DNA from: Rhizobacter sp. Root1238
GTDB taxonomy: Bacteria; Pseudomonadota; Gammaproteobacteria; Burkholderiales; Burkholderiaceae_C
Assembly (NCBI RefSeq): GCF_001425825.1
Contig: NZ_LMDM01000049.1
Coordinates: 124,001 to 188,000 of the forward strand
DNA: 64,000 nt
Direction: 5' to 3'
The translations under genes and the position numbers were made by a program. Below are positions 45,415 through 53,944 of the stretch, one piece after another (position 1 is the stretch's first letter; each line of letters starts with the position of its first letter). The notes beneath the pieces are model-generated. The model was not told the origin of the DNA. It was given only the letters and a program-made list of their open reading frames with translations, and searched no databases.

Positions 45415-48400
45415 GGCGCCTCCGTCGACACGTCGCCCAGCGCCTGCGTCAGACGGTCGAGCAGCGCGTCCAGCTCGAAGCGCTCCACCAGCAGCTGCAT
45501 CGCGCGCAGTTCGGCTTGCGCTGCCGGGTGCTCCCCGGTCGCCGCGTCGAGCGCCGCCTGCACGCCCTGCAGGTGGCCGAGCCGCACCAGCCGGATCAGG
45601 TCGCCGATCAGCTCGGCCGGCAGCGCCGTCGCCCCCGCCCGCTCGGGCGCGCCGGGCACCGCCCAGTTCGGCAGCGCCAGCTCGGCCAGCCACTCGATCT
45701 GAAGGTGCCGCTGCAGCATGCCGAGCAGCTCCGATTCGATCACCGGCTTGTCGACGAAACCCTGGCAGCCGGCCGCGGCCAGCTTGTCCGCCTGGTTCTC
45801 GAAAGCGTTCGCCGACACCATCAGGATCGGCACGTGCAACAGCCCGGCGGCGCGGATCTGGCGCGCCGTCTGCCAGCCGTCCATGTCGTCCATCGAGACG
45901 TCGAGCAGCACCGCATCGGGGCAGTCGTCGAGCACGCTCTCCAGGCATTCGCGCCCGCTGGCTGCCTCGCGGATGCGAAAGCCCAGCGGCATCAGCAGGC
46001 CGGCCAGCATCTGGCGCTGCGTCGGTTGGTCGTCCACCACCAGCAGGCTGCGCCGCGGTCCCAGGTAGCCGGTGACCGGCCGGTGCGTGCGCCGCGGCAG
46101 CATCGGCGCGCGGATCTCGCGCAGGTACAGCCGCGCGGTGAAGGTGCTGCCCTGGCCGGGCGCGCTCTTCAGCGACAGCTCGCCGCCCATCAGCTGGGTC
46201 AGCAGGTGCGTGATGGTCAGTCCGAGCCCGGTGCCCGGCTCGCCGGTGCGCCGCCCGGCGCTGCCGCGCTCGAACGGCAGGAAGATGCGCTCCTGGTCCT
46301 GCACCGCGATGCCGATGCCGGTGTCGACCACCTCGAAACGCGCGAGCTCCAGCCGGTAGTCCAGCTTCAGCGTCACGATGCCGCGGTCGGTGAAGCGCAC
46401 CGCGTTGCTCAGCAGGTTGATCAGGATCTGGCGCAGCCGCTTCGCGTCGGCGTTCACGTGGTCGGGCACGCGGCCGCTGGTCTGCAGCGTGAAGACGAGG
46501 CCTTTCGCCTCGGCCTGCGGCGCCACCATGCGCACCAGGTCGTCGAGGAACTCGTGCATCGGCAGCGGCGCCATGTCCAGCCGCAGCCGCCCGGCCTCGA
46601 TGCGCGCCAGGTCGAGCAGCCCGTCGACCAGGCCGTGCAGGTGCTCGCCGCTGCGGTGGATGGTGTCGACCGACGCACGCCGCACGCCCTGCACCTGCTC
46701 GTCCTTCAGCAGGATCTGCGCATAGCCGAGGATGCTGTTCAGCGGCGTGCGCAGCTCGTGCGTCATGCCGGCCACGTAGCGCGTCTTCGCCTGGTTGGCG
46801 GCCTCGGCCAGGTCCTTCGCCGCCTGCAGCGCGGCATCGGTGCGGCGGTGCGCATCGATCTCCTTCGTCAGCAGCTGGTTCTGCCGGTTCGATTCGTCCT
46901 GCGCCATGTGCCGGCTCTCGCTGCCCAGCACCACCCACCAGGCGCCGACCGCCGCGGCCAGCGACAGCAGCGCGAACACCTTCAGCAGCGGCGCCTTCAA
47001 TGCCGCCTGCGCGGTCGCGTGCAGCACGCCCTCCTGGTCGTAGACCACGCCGAGGATCACCGCCAGCAGCCCGATCAGCGAGGCCGCCACCACCAGGTAG
47101 TGGGCGACGCGGAAGTTCACCCGCGACGCGAGCCGCTGCGGCAGCACCGCGGCCAGCACCGCGCTGACCTGCTCGGCGGCGCGCGAATCGGTCTTGCAAC
47201 GGTCATGGCAGCGCGATTCCAGCGTGCAGCACAGCGAGCAGATCGGCGCACCGTAGGCCGGGCAGTGGGCCATGTCCTCGGACTCGAACGCGTTGTCGCA
47301 GACCGTGCAGGTCACGCTCTGGCCGGCCGCCCAGCGCGCGGTGTCGCGCCGCGCCAGGTACCAGCGCCCGCGCGTCGCCCAGGCCAGCAGCGGCGACACC
47401 CCCATCGCGGTGGCCAGCGCGATGAACGGCGCGAAGGCCTGCGCCGCGGCGCCGAGCGCGCCGGCGTAGGCGACGATCGCGAGCACCGCCGCGCTCAACA
47501 TCGCGCCCAGCCCGACCGGGTTGATGTCGTACAGGTGCGCGCGCTTGAACTCGATGTGGCGCGGGCTCCAGCCGAGCGGCTTGTTGATCACGAGGTCGGC
47601 GACGAGCGCGCCCACCCAGGCGATCGCAACGTTGCTGTACAGCCCGAGCACCCGCTCCAGCGCCTCGAACACGCCGAGCGTCATCAGCAGCACCGCGATC
47701 AGCACGTTGAACACCAGCCACACCACGCGGCCCGGGTGGCTGTGCGTCAGCCGCGCGAAGAAGTTCGACCAGGCGAGCGAGCCGGCATACGCATTGGTCA
47801 GGTTGATCTTCAGCTGCGAGACCAGCACGAACAGCGTGGTCGCGCCGAGGATCCAGGCCGGGTTGTCGAACACGTAGCCGAAGCCGGCGAGGTACATCTG
47901 CGTGGGCTCGACCGCCTTCTCGGTCGGGATCTGGTGCTGCAGCGCGAGGAAGGCGAGGAACGCGCCGCCCAGCATCTTGACCATGCCGGGCACGATCCAG
48001 CCGGGCCCGGCCACCAGCACCGCGGCCCACCAGCGGCGCCGGTTGGCGCGCGTCTTCTCGGGCAGGAAGCGCAGGTAGTCGACCTGCTCGCCGATCTGCA
48101 CCACCAGCGAGAACGCCACGGTGGCCGCGGTGCCGAACATCAGCCAGCTGAAGCCGTTGCTGCCCGAGGCGCGGCCGACCAGCCCGGTGAAATCGGCGAA
48201 CACCTGCGGGTTCTTCGCGAGCACGAAGGCGTAGGGGCAGACCAGCAGCGCGAGCCACAGCGGCTGCGTCCACAGCTGCAGCCGTGAGATCAGCGTGATG
48301 CCGTGCATCACCAGCGGTACGATGCCCAGCGACGACAGCAGGTAGCACAGCGACAGCGGCCAGTCGAAGTACATCTGCAGCGCGAGCGCGAGGATCGCCG

Positions 48401-48803
48401 CCTCGAGCGCGAGGAAGATGAAGGTGAAGCTCGCGTAGACCAGCGAGGTCAGCGTGGAGCCGAGGTAGCCGAAGCCGGCGCCGCGCGTCAGCAGGTCCAT
48501 GTCGACGCCGTACTTCGCCGCGTAGTAGCTGATCGGCAGCCCGGTCAGGAAGGTGATCAGCCCGACGACGAGGATCGCCCACAGCGCGTTCGAGAAGCCG
48601 TAGCCGATCGCGATCGAGCCGCCGATGGCCTCGAGCGCGAGGAACGAGGTGGCGCCGAACGCGGTGTTGGCGACGCGGAACTCGCTCCACTTGCGGAAGC
48701 TGCGCGGCGTGTAGCGCAGCGCGTAGTCCTCGAGCGTCTCGTTGCCGACCCAGGTGTTGTAGTCCCGGCGGATGCGAAAGATCTTTTGCGTGGCCACGGA
48801 CAC
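45411..48803 (-). CDS. NCS1-type permease fused to hybrid histidine kinase
   Basis: The predicted protein has 1130 residues. Residues 1 to about 480 form a nucleobase:cation symporter-1 (NCS1) like transporter with about 12 membrane segments (opening TPRSFRKWSEFRVANTAFG, with LPISYYAAKYGVDMDLLTRGAGFGY). A Cys-rich module follows (CTVCDN...CPAYGAPICSLCCTLESRCHDRC, about residues 495-530) that could bind zinc. Two more membrane helices lead to HisKA (AGMTHELRTPLNSILGYAQILL, His about 680), HATPase (INLLSNAVRF, DTGIGI, GTGLGL), then a receiver (LLVVDDQPTQRQ, LLDVSMDDMDG). The GTG at 48803 has GGAGA upstream. It likely senses transport of an amide or base, as in CbrA-like solute-carrier kinases. 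Confidence 0.82.
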   Translation of the reverse strand: MSVATQKIFRIRRDYNTWVGNETLEDYALRYTPRSFRKWSEFRVANTAFGATSFLALEAIGGSIAIGYGFSNALWAILVVGLITFLTGLPISYYAAKYGVDMDLLTRGAGFGYLGSTLTSLVYASFTFIFLALEAAILALALQMYFDWPLSLCYLLSSLGIVPLVMHGITLISRLQLWTQPLWLALLVCPYAFVLAKNPQVFADFTGLVGRASGSNGFSWLMFGTAATVAFSLVVQIGEQVDYLRFLPEKTRANRRRWWAAVLVAGPGWIVPGMVKMLGGAFLAFLALQHQIPTEKAVEPTQMYLAGFGYVFDNPAWILGATTLFVLVSQLKINLTNAYAGSLAWSNFFARLTHSHPGRVVWLVFNVLIAVLLMTLGVFEALERVLGLYSNVAIAWVGALVADLVINKPLGWSPRHIEFKRAHLYDINPVGLGAMLSAAVLAIVAYAGALGAAAQAFAPFIALATAMGVSPLLAWATRGRWYLARRDTARWAAGQSVTCTVCDNAFESEDMAHCPAYGAPICSLCCTLESRCHDRCKTDSRAAEQVSAVLAAVLPQRLASRVNFRVAHYLVVAASLIGLLAVILGVVYDQEGVLHATAQAALKAPLLKVFALLSLAAAVGAWWVVLGSESRHMAQDESNRQNQLLTKEIDAHRRTDAALQAAKDLAEAANQAKTRYVAGMTHELRTPLNSILGYAQILLKDEQVQGVRRASVDTIHRSGEHLHGLVDGLLDLARIEAGRLRLDMAPLPMHEFLDDLVRMVAPQAEAKGLVFTLQTSGRVPDHVNADAKRLRQILINLLSNAVRFTDRGIVTLKLDYRLELARFEVVDTGIGIAVQDQERIFLPFERGSAGRRTGEPGTGLGLTITHLLTQLMGGELSLKSAPGQGSTFTARLYLREIRAPMLPRRTHRPVTGYLGPRRSLLVVDDQPTQRQMLAGLLMPLGFRIREAASGRECLESVLDDCPDAVLLDVSMDDMDGWQTARQIRAAGLLHVPILMVSANAFENQADKLAAAGCQGFVDKPVIESELLGMLQRHLQIEWLAELALPNWAVPGAPERAGATALPAELIGDLIRLVRLGHLQGVQAALDAATGEHPAAQAELRAMQLLVERFELDALLDRLTQALGDVSTEAP

Positions 48804-49041
48804 CGGTTTCTCCGACAACGACGGCAGTGTCGGCTCCTGCTTGCAAGAAGCGCTCCCGCCGCTCGCGCTGCTCGGTGCGGCGCGAGTGTCGCCTCGCGCG
48901 GCGCGGCCGGCGCTACGTTGATTGACGTATTCGGGTTGCGCACGCCATCCGGGACAGTCGGCACCAGCGTGAACGACGCGGCACCGCACAGGCTTGGTGC
49001 CGAGCGTGACGACGATGCCCTCAACCTGCACGGAGCCTTCC

Positions 49042-50307
49042 ATGTCCCAAGACCGCAACGACGATCTCCAGCCCGATTCGATGCAGCGCCGCCGGCTGCT
49101 GCAAGGCGCCGCCGCGCTGCCGCTGGCCGGGCTTTCGGGCCTCGCGCTGGCGCAAGCCGCCCCGACCGCCAAGGTCAACACGACGAAGCTGGCGGTCACC
49201 GACACCGAGGTGACGGTCGGCCAGCTGCACTCGGGCACCGGCACGATGGCGATCTCGGAGACCGGCTCGATCCAGGCCGAGCAGCTCGCGATCGACCAGA
49301 TCAACGCGATGGGCGGCGTGCTGGGCCGCAAGATCAAGGTGATCAAGGAGGACGGCGCGTCCGACTGGCCGACCTTCGCCGAGAAGTCGAAGAAGCTGCT
49401 GGTCAACGACCGCGTGGCCTGCGTGTTCGGCTGCTGGACCTCGGCCTCGCGCAAGGCGGTGCTGCCGATCTTCGAGAAGGAGAACGGCATGCTCTATTAC
49501 CCGACCTTCTACGAAGGCCTGGAGCAAAGCAAGAACGTGATCTACACCGGCCAGGAGGCGACGCAGCAGATCCTGTGGGGCCTCGACTGGGCGGCCAAGG
49601 AGAAGAAGGCCAAGACCTACTTCCTGGTCGGCTCCGACTACATCTGGCCGCGCACCTCGATGAAGATCGGCCGCAAGCACATCGAGGGGCACCTGGCCGG
49701 CAGCAAGGTGGTCGGCGAGGAGTACTACCCGCTGGGCCACACCAACTTCAACTCGCTGATCAACAAGATCAAGGTCGCCAAGCCCGACTGCATCTTCGTC
49801 GCGGTGGTGGGCGGCTCGAACGTCGCGTTCTACAAGCAGCTGAAGGCGGCCGGCGTCACCGCCGACAAGCAGTTCCTGCTGACGATCTCGGTGACCGAGG
49901 ACGAGGTGCTGGGCATCGGCGGCGAGAACATGGCCGGCTTCTACGCGTCGATGAAGTACTTCCAGTCGCTGGACAACGCGAACAACAAGGCCTTCGTGTC
50001 GGCGTTCCGCACCAAGTACGGCCCGAGTTCGGTGATCGGCGACGTGACGCAGGCCGGCTACCTCGGCCCGTGGCTGTGGAAGGCGGCGGTCGAGAAGGCC
50101 GGCAGCTTCGATGTCGACAAGATCGCCGCCGCGTCGGCGGGGATCGAGCTGAAGACCGCGCCCGAGGGCTACGTGAAGGTGCACGAGAACCACCACCTGT
50201 GGAGCAAGACGCGCATCGGCATCGCGCAGGCGGACGGGCAGTTCAAGGTGGTCGCGGAGTCGCCGGAGCTCATCGAGCCGAATCCGTTCCCGAAGGGCTA
50301 CCAGTAA
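49042..50307 (+). CDS. urtA: urea/short-chain amide ABC transporter substrate-binding protein
   Basis: The 421-residue protein opens with a twin-arginine-like signal (MQRRRLLQGAAALPLAGLSG) and then the periplasmic binding-protein fold of the UrtA/FmdD type. VGQLHSGTGTMAISETGSIQAEQLAIDQINAMGGVLGRKI is highly characteristic, as is VFGCWTSASRKAVLPIFEKENGMLYYPTFYEGLEQSKN. The gene starts at 49042 because the mature part then follows directly. It begins the urtABCDE-fmdA-fmdB operon and is divergent from the transporter-like sensor kinase. The ligand is likely urea, with formamide or short-chain amides possible given the neighbouring formamidase. Confidence 0.93.
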   Translation: MSQDRNDDLQPDSMQRRRLLQGAAALPLAGLSGLALAQAAPTAKVNTTKLAVTDTEVTVGQLHSGTGTMAISETGSIQAEQLAIDQINAMGGVLGRKIKVIKEDGASDWPTFAEKSKKLLVNDRVACVFGCWTSASRKAVLPIFEKENGMLYYPTFYEGLEQSKNVIYTGQEATQQILWGLDWAAKEKKAKTYFLVGSDYIWPRTSMKIGRKHIEGHLAGSKVVGEEYYPLGHTNFNSLINKIKVAKPDCIFVAVVGGSNVAFYKQLKAAGVTADKQFLLTISVTEDEVLGIGGENMAGFYASMKYFQSLDNANNKAFVSAFRTKYGPSSVIGDVTQAGYLGPWLWKAAVEKAGSFDVDKIAAASAGIELKTAPEGYVKVHENHHLWSKTRIGIAQADGQFKVVAESPELIEPNPFPKGYQ

Positions 50308-50347
50308 ACAGAGGGTCGAAGGGCCCCCCCACGAGCATCGCCACGCC

Positions 50348-51262
50348 ATGACCCTCTCCGAAATCCTGAACATCTCGCTGATGCAAGGCTTCGCCGGCCT
50401 GAGCCTGTTCTCGGTGCTGCTGCTGATGGGCCTGGGCCTGGCCATCATCTTCGGCCAGATGGGCGTTATCAACATGGCCCACGGCGAGTTCATGACGATC
50501 GGCGCCTACACGATCTACCTGTTCTCGCACCTGGCCGAAAGCTATGCACCCAAGCTGGTGGGGGCGTACTTCCCGGTCGCGATCGTCGCCGCGTTCGGCT
50601 TCGCGTTCGCCGCCGGCTGGGCGGTCGAGTGGCTGTTCATCCGCCACCTGTACCGCCGCCCGCTCGACACGCTGCTGGCCACCTGGGGGCTGTCGCTGGG
50701 CATGCAGCAGATCTTCCGCTCCACCTTCGGCGCGAAGGAGGTCAGCCCGACGCTGCCCGACTGGCTGATGGGCTCCTGGGCCCCGTCGGCTGGCCTCGAC
50801 ATCCCGATCAACGGGCTGTTCGTGATGGCGCTGACGGCGGTCGTCACCGGCGGCGTGCTGCTCGCGCTGTACCGCTCGCGCTGGGGCCTGCGGGTGCGCG
50901 CCACGGTGGCCAACCGCGTGATGGCCAACGCGACCGGCATCAACACGCGGCAGACCGACCGGCTGACCTTCGCGATCGGCTGCGGCATCGCCGGCGTCGC
51001 GGGTGCCGCGTTCACCACCATCGGCTCCACCGGCCCGACCAGCGGCTCGCTGTACATCGTCGACGCCTTCCTGGTCGTCACCTTCGGCGGCGCGGCCAGC
51101 CTGCTGGGCACCGTGGTCTCGGCCTTCGGCATCGCGCAGACGCAGTCGATCGCCGAGTTCTTCATCACCGGCTCGATGGCCAAGGTGCTGACGCTGTCGC
51201 TGATCGTGCTGATCCTGATGGTGCGGCCGCAGGGGCTGTTCGCGGCCAAGGTGCGGCGTTGA
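50348..51262 (+). CDS. urtB: urea/amide ABC transporter permease UrtB
   Basis: The 304-residue inner-membrane permease of the branched-chain amino-acid/urea (LivH-like) class has about eight hydrophobic helices. MGLGLAIIFGQMGVINMAHGEFMTIGAYTIYLF is the family hallmark, and DAFLVVTFGGAASLLGTVVSAFGIAQTQSIAEFF closes the core. The protein matches the transmembrane part of UrtB and lacks the long N-terminal periplasmic extension of some homologues. It begins 40 bp after urtA. Confidence 0.93.
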   Translation: MTLSEILNISLMQGFAGLSLFSVLLLMGLGLAIIFGQMGVINMAHGEFMTIGAYTIYLFSHLAESYAPKLVGAYFPVAIVAAFGFAFAAGWAVEWLFIRHLYRRPLDTLLATWGLSLGMQQIFRSTFGAKEVSPTLPDWLMGSWAPSAGLDIPINGLFVMALTAVVTGGVLLALYRSRWGLRVRATVANRVMANATGINTRQTDRLTFAIGCGIAGVAGAAFTTIGSTGPTSGSLYIVDAFLVVTFGGAASLLGTVVSAFGIAQTQSIAEFFITGSMAKVLTLSLIVLILMVRPQGLFAAKVRR

Positions 51263-51290
51263 TTCCTTCCACCTCACCCAGGGCAATCCG

Positions 51291-52481
51291 ATGAATCGCA
51301 TCAAGCAGTGGCTGGACCGCAGCGGCATGGGCAGCGTGCTGCTGCTCGCGCTGGTGCTGGCGGTGGTGTTCCCGCTGGTCTTCGACCTGTTCCGCCTCAA
51401 CCTCGTCGGCAAGTACCTGAGCTATGCCTTCGTCGCGCTCGGCCTCGTGATGCTGTGGGGCTACGGCGGCGTGCTGAGCCTCGGGCAGGGCGTGTTCTTC
51501 GGCCTCGGCGGCTACGGCATGGCGATGTTCCTGAAGCTCGAGGCGAGCGACCCCGTCACGACGAAGATCCAGTCGACGCCGGGCATCCCCGACTTCATGG
51601 ACTGGAACCAGCTCACCGCGCTGCCTTTGTGGTGGGAGCCGTTCCGGCACTTCCCGTTCGCGTTGCTCGCGATCCTCGCGGTGCCGACGCTGCTGGCGTT
51701 CGTGATCGGCTACGCGATGTTCAAGCGGCGGGTCGGCGGGGTGTACTTCGCGATCATCACGCAGGCGGTGGCGCTGATCCTGACGGTGCTGATCATCGGC
51801 CAGCAGGGCTACACCGGCGGCGTCAACGGCATGACCGACCTGAAGACGCTGCTCGGCTGGGACACCCGCAGCAACGGCGCGAAGTACATCCTGTACTTCC
51901 TGACGGTGGCGCTGCTGATCGGCGCCATCGTCGTGTGCCGCTGGATCCAGCAGAGCAAGCTCGGCACGCTGCTGCTCGCGATGCGCGACAAGGAAGACCG
52001 CGTGCGCTTCTCGGGCTACGACGTCGCGATGTTCCGGGTGTTCGCGTTCTGCCTGGCGGCGCTGCTGGCGGCCATCGGCGGGGCGCTGTTCACGTTGCAG
52101 GTGGGCTTCATGTCGCCGTCGCTGGTGGGCATCGTCCCGAGCATCGAGATGGTGATCTTCGCGGCGGTGGGCGGGCGCATGTCACTGGTGGGTGCGGTGT
52201 ACGGCGCGTTGCTCGTCAACTTCGGCAAGACCTACTTTTCCGAGAGCCTGCCCGACCTGTGGCTGTTCCTGATGGCGGCGATGTTCCTCGGCGTGGTGCT
52301 GGCGTTCCCCGACGGGCTCGCCGGGCTGTATGCCGACAAGCTGAAGCCGTGGTGGTTGCGCAGGACGAGCAAGCGCAGCGAAGCGACCGATCAAGCAACG
52401 GCCGCTCCCCCGGGCCGCCCCGGGGGACCAGTCGGCGCCCCCTCGGGGGGCAGGAGCGAAGCGACGTGGGGGCTGTCATGA
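51291..52481 (+). CDS. urtC: urea/amide ABC transporter permease UrtC, 3' end extended by a repeat
   Basis: The 396-residue LivM-like permease has GYGGVLSLGQGVFFGLGGYGMAMFLKLEASD near the N-terminus and VGGVYFAIITQAVALIL in the middle, with RWIQQSKLGTLLLAMRDKEDRVRFSGYDVA at the cytoplasmic EAA-like loop. The last 37 residues (from SKRSEATDQ) are encoded by a G+C-rich palindromic repeat and are unlike UrtC elsewhere. It starts 28 bp after urtB and its stop overlaps the urtD start (ATGA). Confidence 0.92.
   Translation: MNRIKQWLDRSGMGSVLLLALVLAVVFPLVFDLFRLNLVGKYLSYAFVALGLVMLWGYGGVLSLGQGVFFGLGGYGMAMFLKLEASDPVTTKIQSTPGIPDFMDWNQLTALPLWWEPFRHFPFALLAILAVPTLLAFVIGYAMFKRRVGGVYFAIITQAVALILTVLIIGQQGYTGGVNGMTDLKTLLGWDTRSNGAKYILYFLTVALLIGAIVVCRWIQQSKLGTLLLAMRDKEDRVRFSGYDVAMFRVFAFCLAALLAAIGGALFTLQVGFMSPSLVGIVPSIEMVIFAAVGGRMSLVGAVYGALLVNFGKTYFSESLPDLWLFLMAAMFLGVVLAFPDGLAGLYADKLKPWWLRRTSKRSEATDQATAAPPGRPGGPVGAPSGGRSEATWGLS
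52400..52475. repeat. G+C-rich palindromic repeat overlapping the urtC 3' end
   Basis: The segment holds CCCCGGGCCGCCCCGGGG and GCCCCCTCGGGGGGC palindromes followed by AGGAGCGAAGCGACGTGGGG, a pattern repeated in many Burkholderiales genomes. It supplies the last codons of urtC and the leader just before the urtD ATG. A degenerate relative lies at 3663-3720. Confidence 0.6.
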
Positions 52482-53221
52482 GCAACACCGATTTCGTGCT
52501 GGCGGTCGAGGACCTGACCGTCTCGTTCGACGGCTTCAAGGCGATCGACGCGCTGACGCTGTACGTCGACAAGAACGAGCTGCGCGTGATCATCGGGCCG
52601 AACGGCGCCGGCAAGACCACGCTGCTCGACCTGATCTGCGGCAAGACCCGCGCGAGCGCCGGCAGCATCAAGTTCAAGAACGCCGAGATGAGCCGGCTGC
52701 CCGAATACCAGATCGTGCGCTCCGGCATCGGCCGCAAGTTCCAGACGCCGTCGATCTACGAGAACCTCAGCGTGTTCCAGAACCTGGAGGTGTCGTTTCC
52801 GCGCGGGCGCGGCGTGTTCGGTGCGCTTGCATTCAAGCGCGATGCCGAGGTGCGCGACGCGGTGCAGTCGGTGGCCGCCGAGATCGGCCTGGCCGACCAG
52901 CTCGCGCTGGAGGCCGGCCTGCTGTCGCACGGCCAGAAGCAGTGGCTCGAGATCGGCATGCTGCTGATGCAGGACCCGGAGCTGCTGATGCTCGACGAGC
53001 CGATCGCCGGCATGAGCGTGCGCGAGCGCGAGCTGACGGCCGAGCTGCTGAAGCGCATCTGCAAGGGCCGCTCGATGATCGTGATCGAGCACGACATGGA
53101 TTTCGTCAAGCAGATCGCCCACAAGGTGACGGTGATGCACCAGGGAAAGATCCTCGCCGAAGGCTCGATGGAGCAGGTGCAGGCCGACCCGAAGGTGATC
53201 GATGTCTACCTGGGCCACTGA
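52478..53221 (+). CDS. urtD: urea/amide ABC transporter ATPase UrtD
   Basis: The 247-residue ATPase has Walker A GPNGAGKTTLLDL, the Q-loop/lid KFQTPSIYENLSVFQNLEVSF, the signature in LSHGQKQWLEIGMLL (the SHGQ variant typical of UrtD), Walker B LLMLDEPIAGM and the switch His in IVIEHDMDFVKQIA. It is the LivG-like subunit of the transporter. The ATG overlaps the urtC stop codon. Confidence 0.95.
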   Translation: MSNTDFVLAVEDLTVSFDGFKAIDALTLYVDKNELRVIIGPNGAGKTTLLDLICGKTRASAGSIKFKNAEMSRLPEYQIVRSGIGRKFQTPSIYENLSVFQNLEVSFPRGRGVFGALAFKRDAEVRDAVQSVAAEIGLADQLALEAGLLSHGQKQWLEIGMLLMQDPELLMLDEPIAGMSVRERELTAELLKRICKGRSMIVIEHDMDFVKQIAHKVTVMHQGKILAEGSMEQVQADPKVIDVYLGH

Positions 53222-53231
53222 GGACCACGCG

Positions 53232-53921
53232 ATGCTCACAGTCAGGAACCTGCACGTCGCCTACGGCCAGAGCGAGGCCTTGCACGGCATCGACTTCGAG
53301 GCGAGGAAGAACGAGACCGTCGCGGTGATGGGCCGCAACGGCATGGGCAAGACCACGCTGTTCAAGAGCCTGATGGGCGTGCTGCCGGTCAAGTCCGGCA
53401 GCATCGAGGTCGACGGCCGCGAGGTCACGAAGGACGAGAGCTTCCAGCGCGTGCGCAAGGGCCTGGCCTACGTGCCGCAGGGCCGGATGATCTTCCCGAC
53501 GCTGACGGTCGAGGAGAACATCCGCACCGGCCTGGAGAACGCCGCGAGCCGGCGCATCCCCGACGAGATCTACGCGCTGTTCCCGGTGCTGTTCGACATG
53601 CGCGCGCGCAAGGGCGGCAACCTGTCGGGCGGCCAGCAGCAGCAGCTCGCGATCGCACGCGCGCTCGTCACCAACCCGAAGGTGCTGCTGCTCGACGAGC
53701 CGACCGAAGGCATCCAGCCGTCGATCATCAAGGACATCGCCCGTGCGCTGAACGAGATCCGCAAGCGGCGCGAGATCACGATCGTCGTGTCGGAGCAGGT
53801 GCTGAGCTTCGCGCTGGACGTGGCCGACCGGCTGTTCGTCATCGAGGGCGGCCGGCTGGTGCACGAGAGCCCGCGCGCGAGCACCGACGTGCAGCGCATC
53901 AAGCAGTTCCTTTCCGTCTGA
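53232..53921 (+). CDS. urtE: urea/amide ABC transporter ATPase UrtE
   Basis: The 229-residue LivF-like ATPase has Walker A GRNGMGKTTLFKSL, signature LSGGQQQQLAIARAL, Walker B LLLDEPTEGIQPSI and VVSEQVLSFALDVADR, where the usual switch His position is Gln. GRMIFPTLTVEENIRTGL is typical of UrtE. The start at 53232 is chosen because it matches the usual N-terminus (MLTVRNLHVAYGQSEALHGI); an in-frame ATG at 53202 overlaps urtD. It pairs with UrtD in the transporter. Confidence 0.94.
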   Translation: MLTVRNLHVAYGQSEALHGIDFEARKNETVAVMGRNGMGKTTLFKSLMGVLPVKSGSIEVDGREVTKDESFQRVRKGLAYVPQGRMIFPTLTVEENIRTGLENAASRRIPDEIYALFPVLFDMRARKGGNLSGGQQQQLAIARALVTNPKVLLLDEPTEGIQPSIIKDIARALNEIRKRREITIVVSEQVLSFALDVADRLFVIEGGRLVHESPRASTDVQRIKQFLSV

Positions 53922-53944
53922 ACAAACACCCCCAGGAGCACGCC

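Noticed and set aside
48834..48848. A sigma-54-like promoter CGGCTC-N4-TTGCA between kinase and urtA
   Set aside because: The spacing between the GG and GC elements is one base short, and the site is about 190 bp from urtA. Sigma-54 promoters do not tolerate this.
48804..49490. Upstream extension of the sensor-kinase frame
   Set aside because: The frame is open antisense into urtA, but the NCS1 N-terminus and the GGAGA site place the start at 48803.
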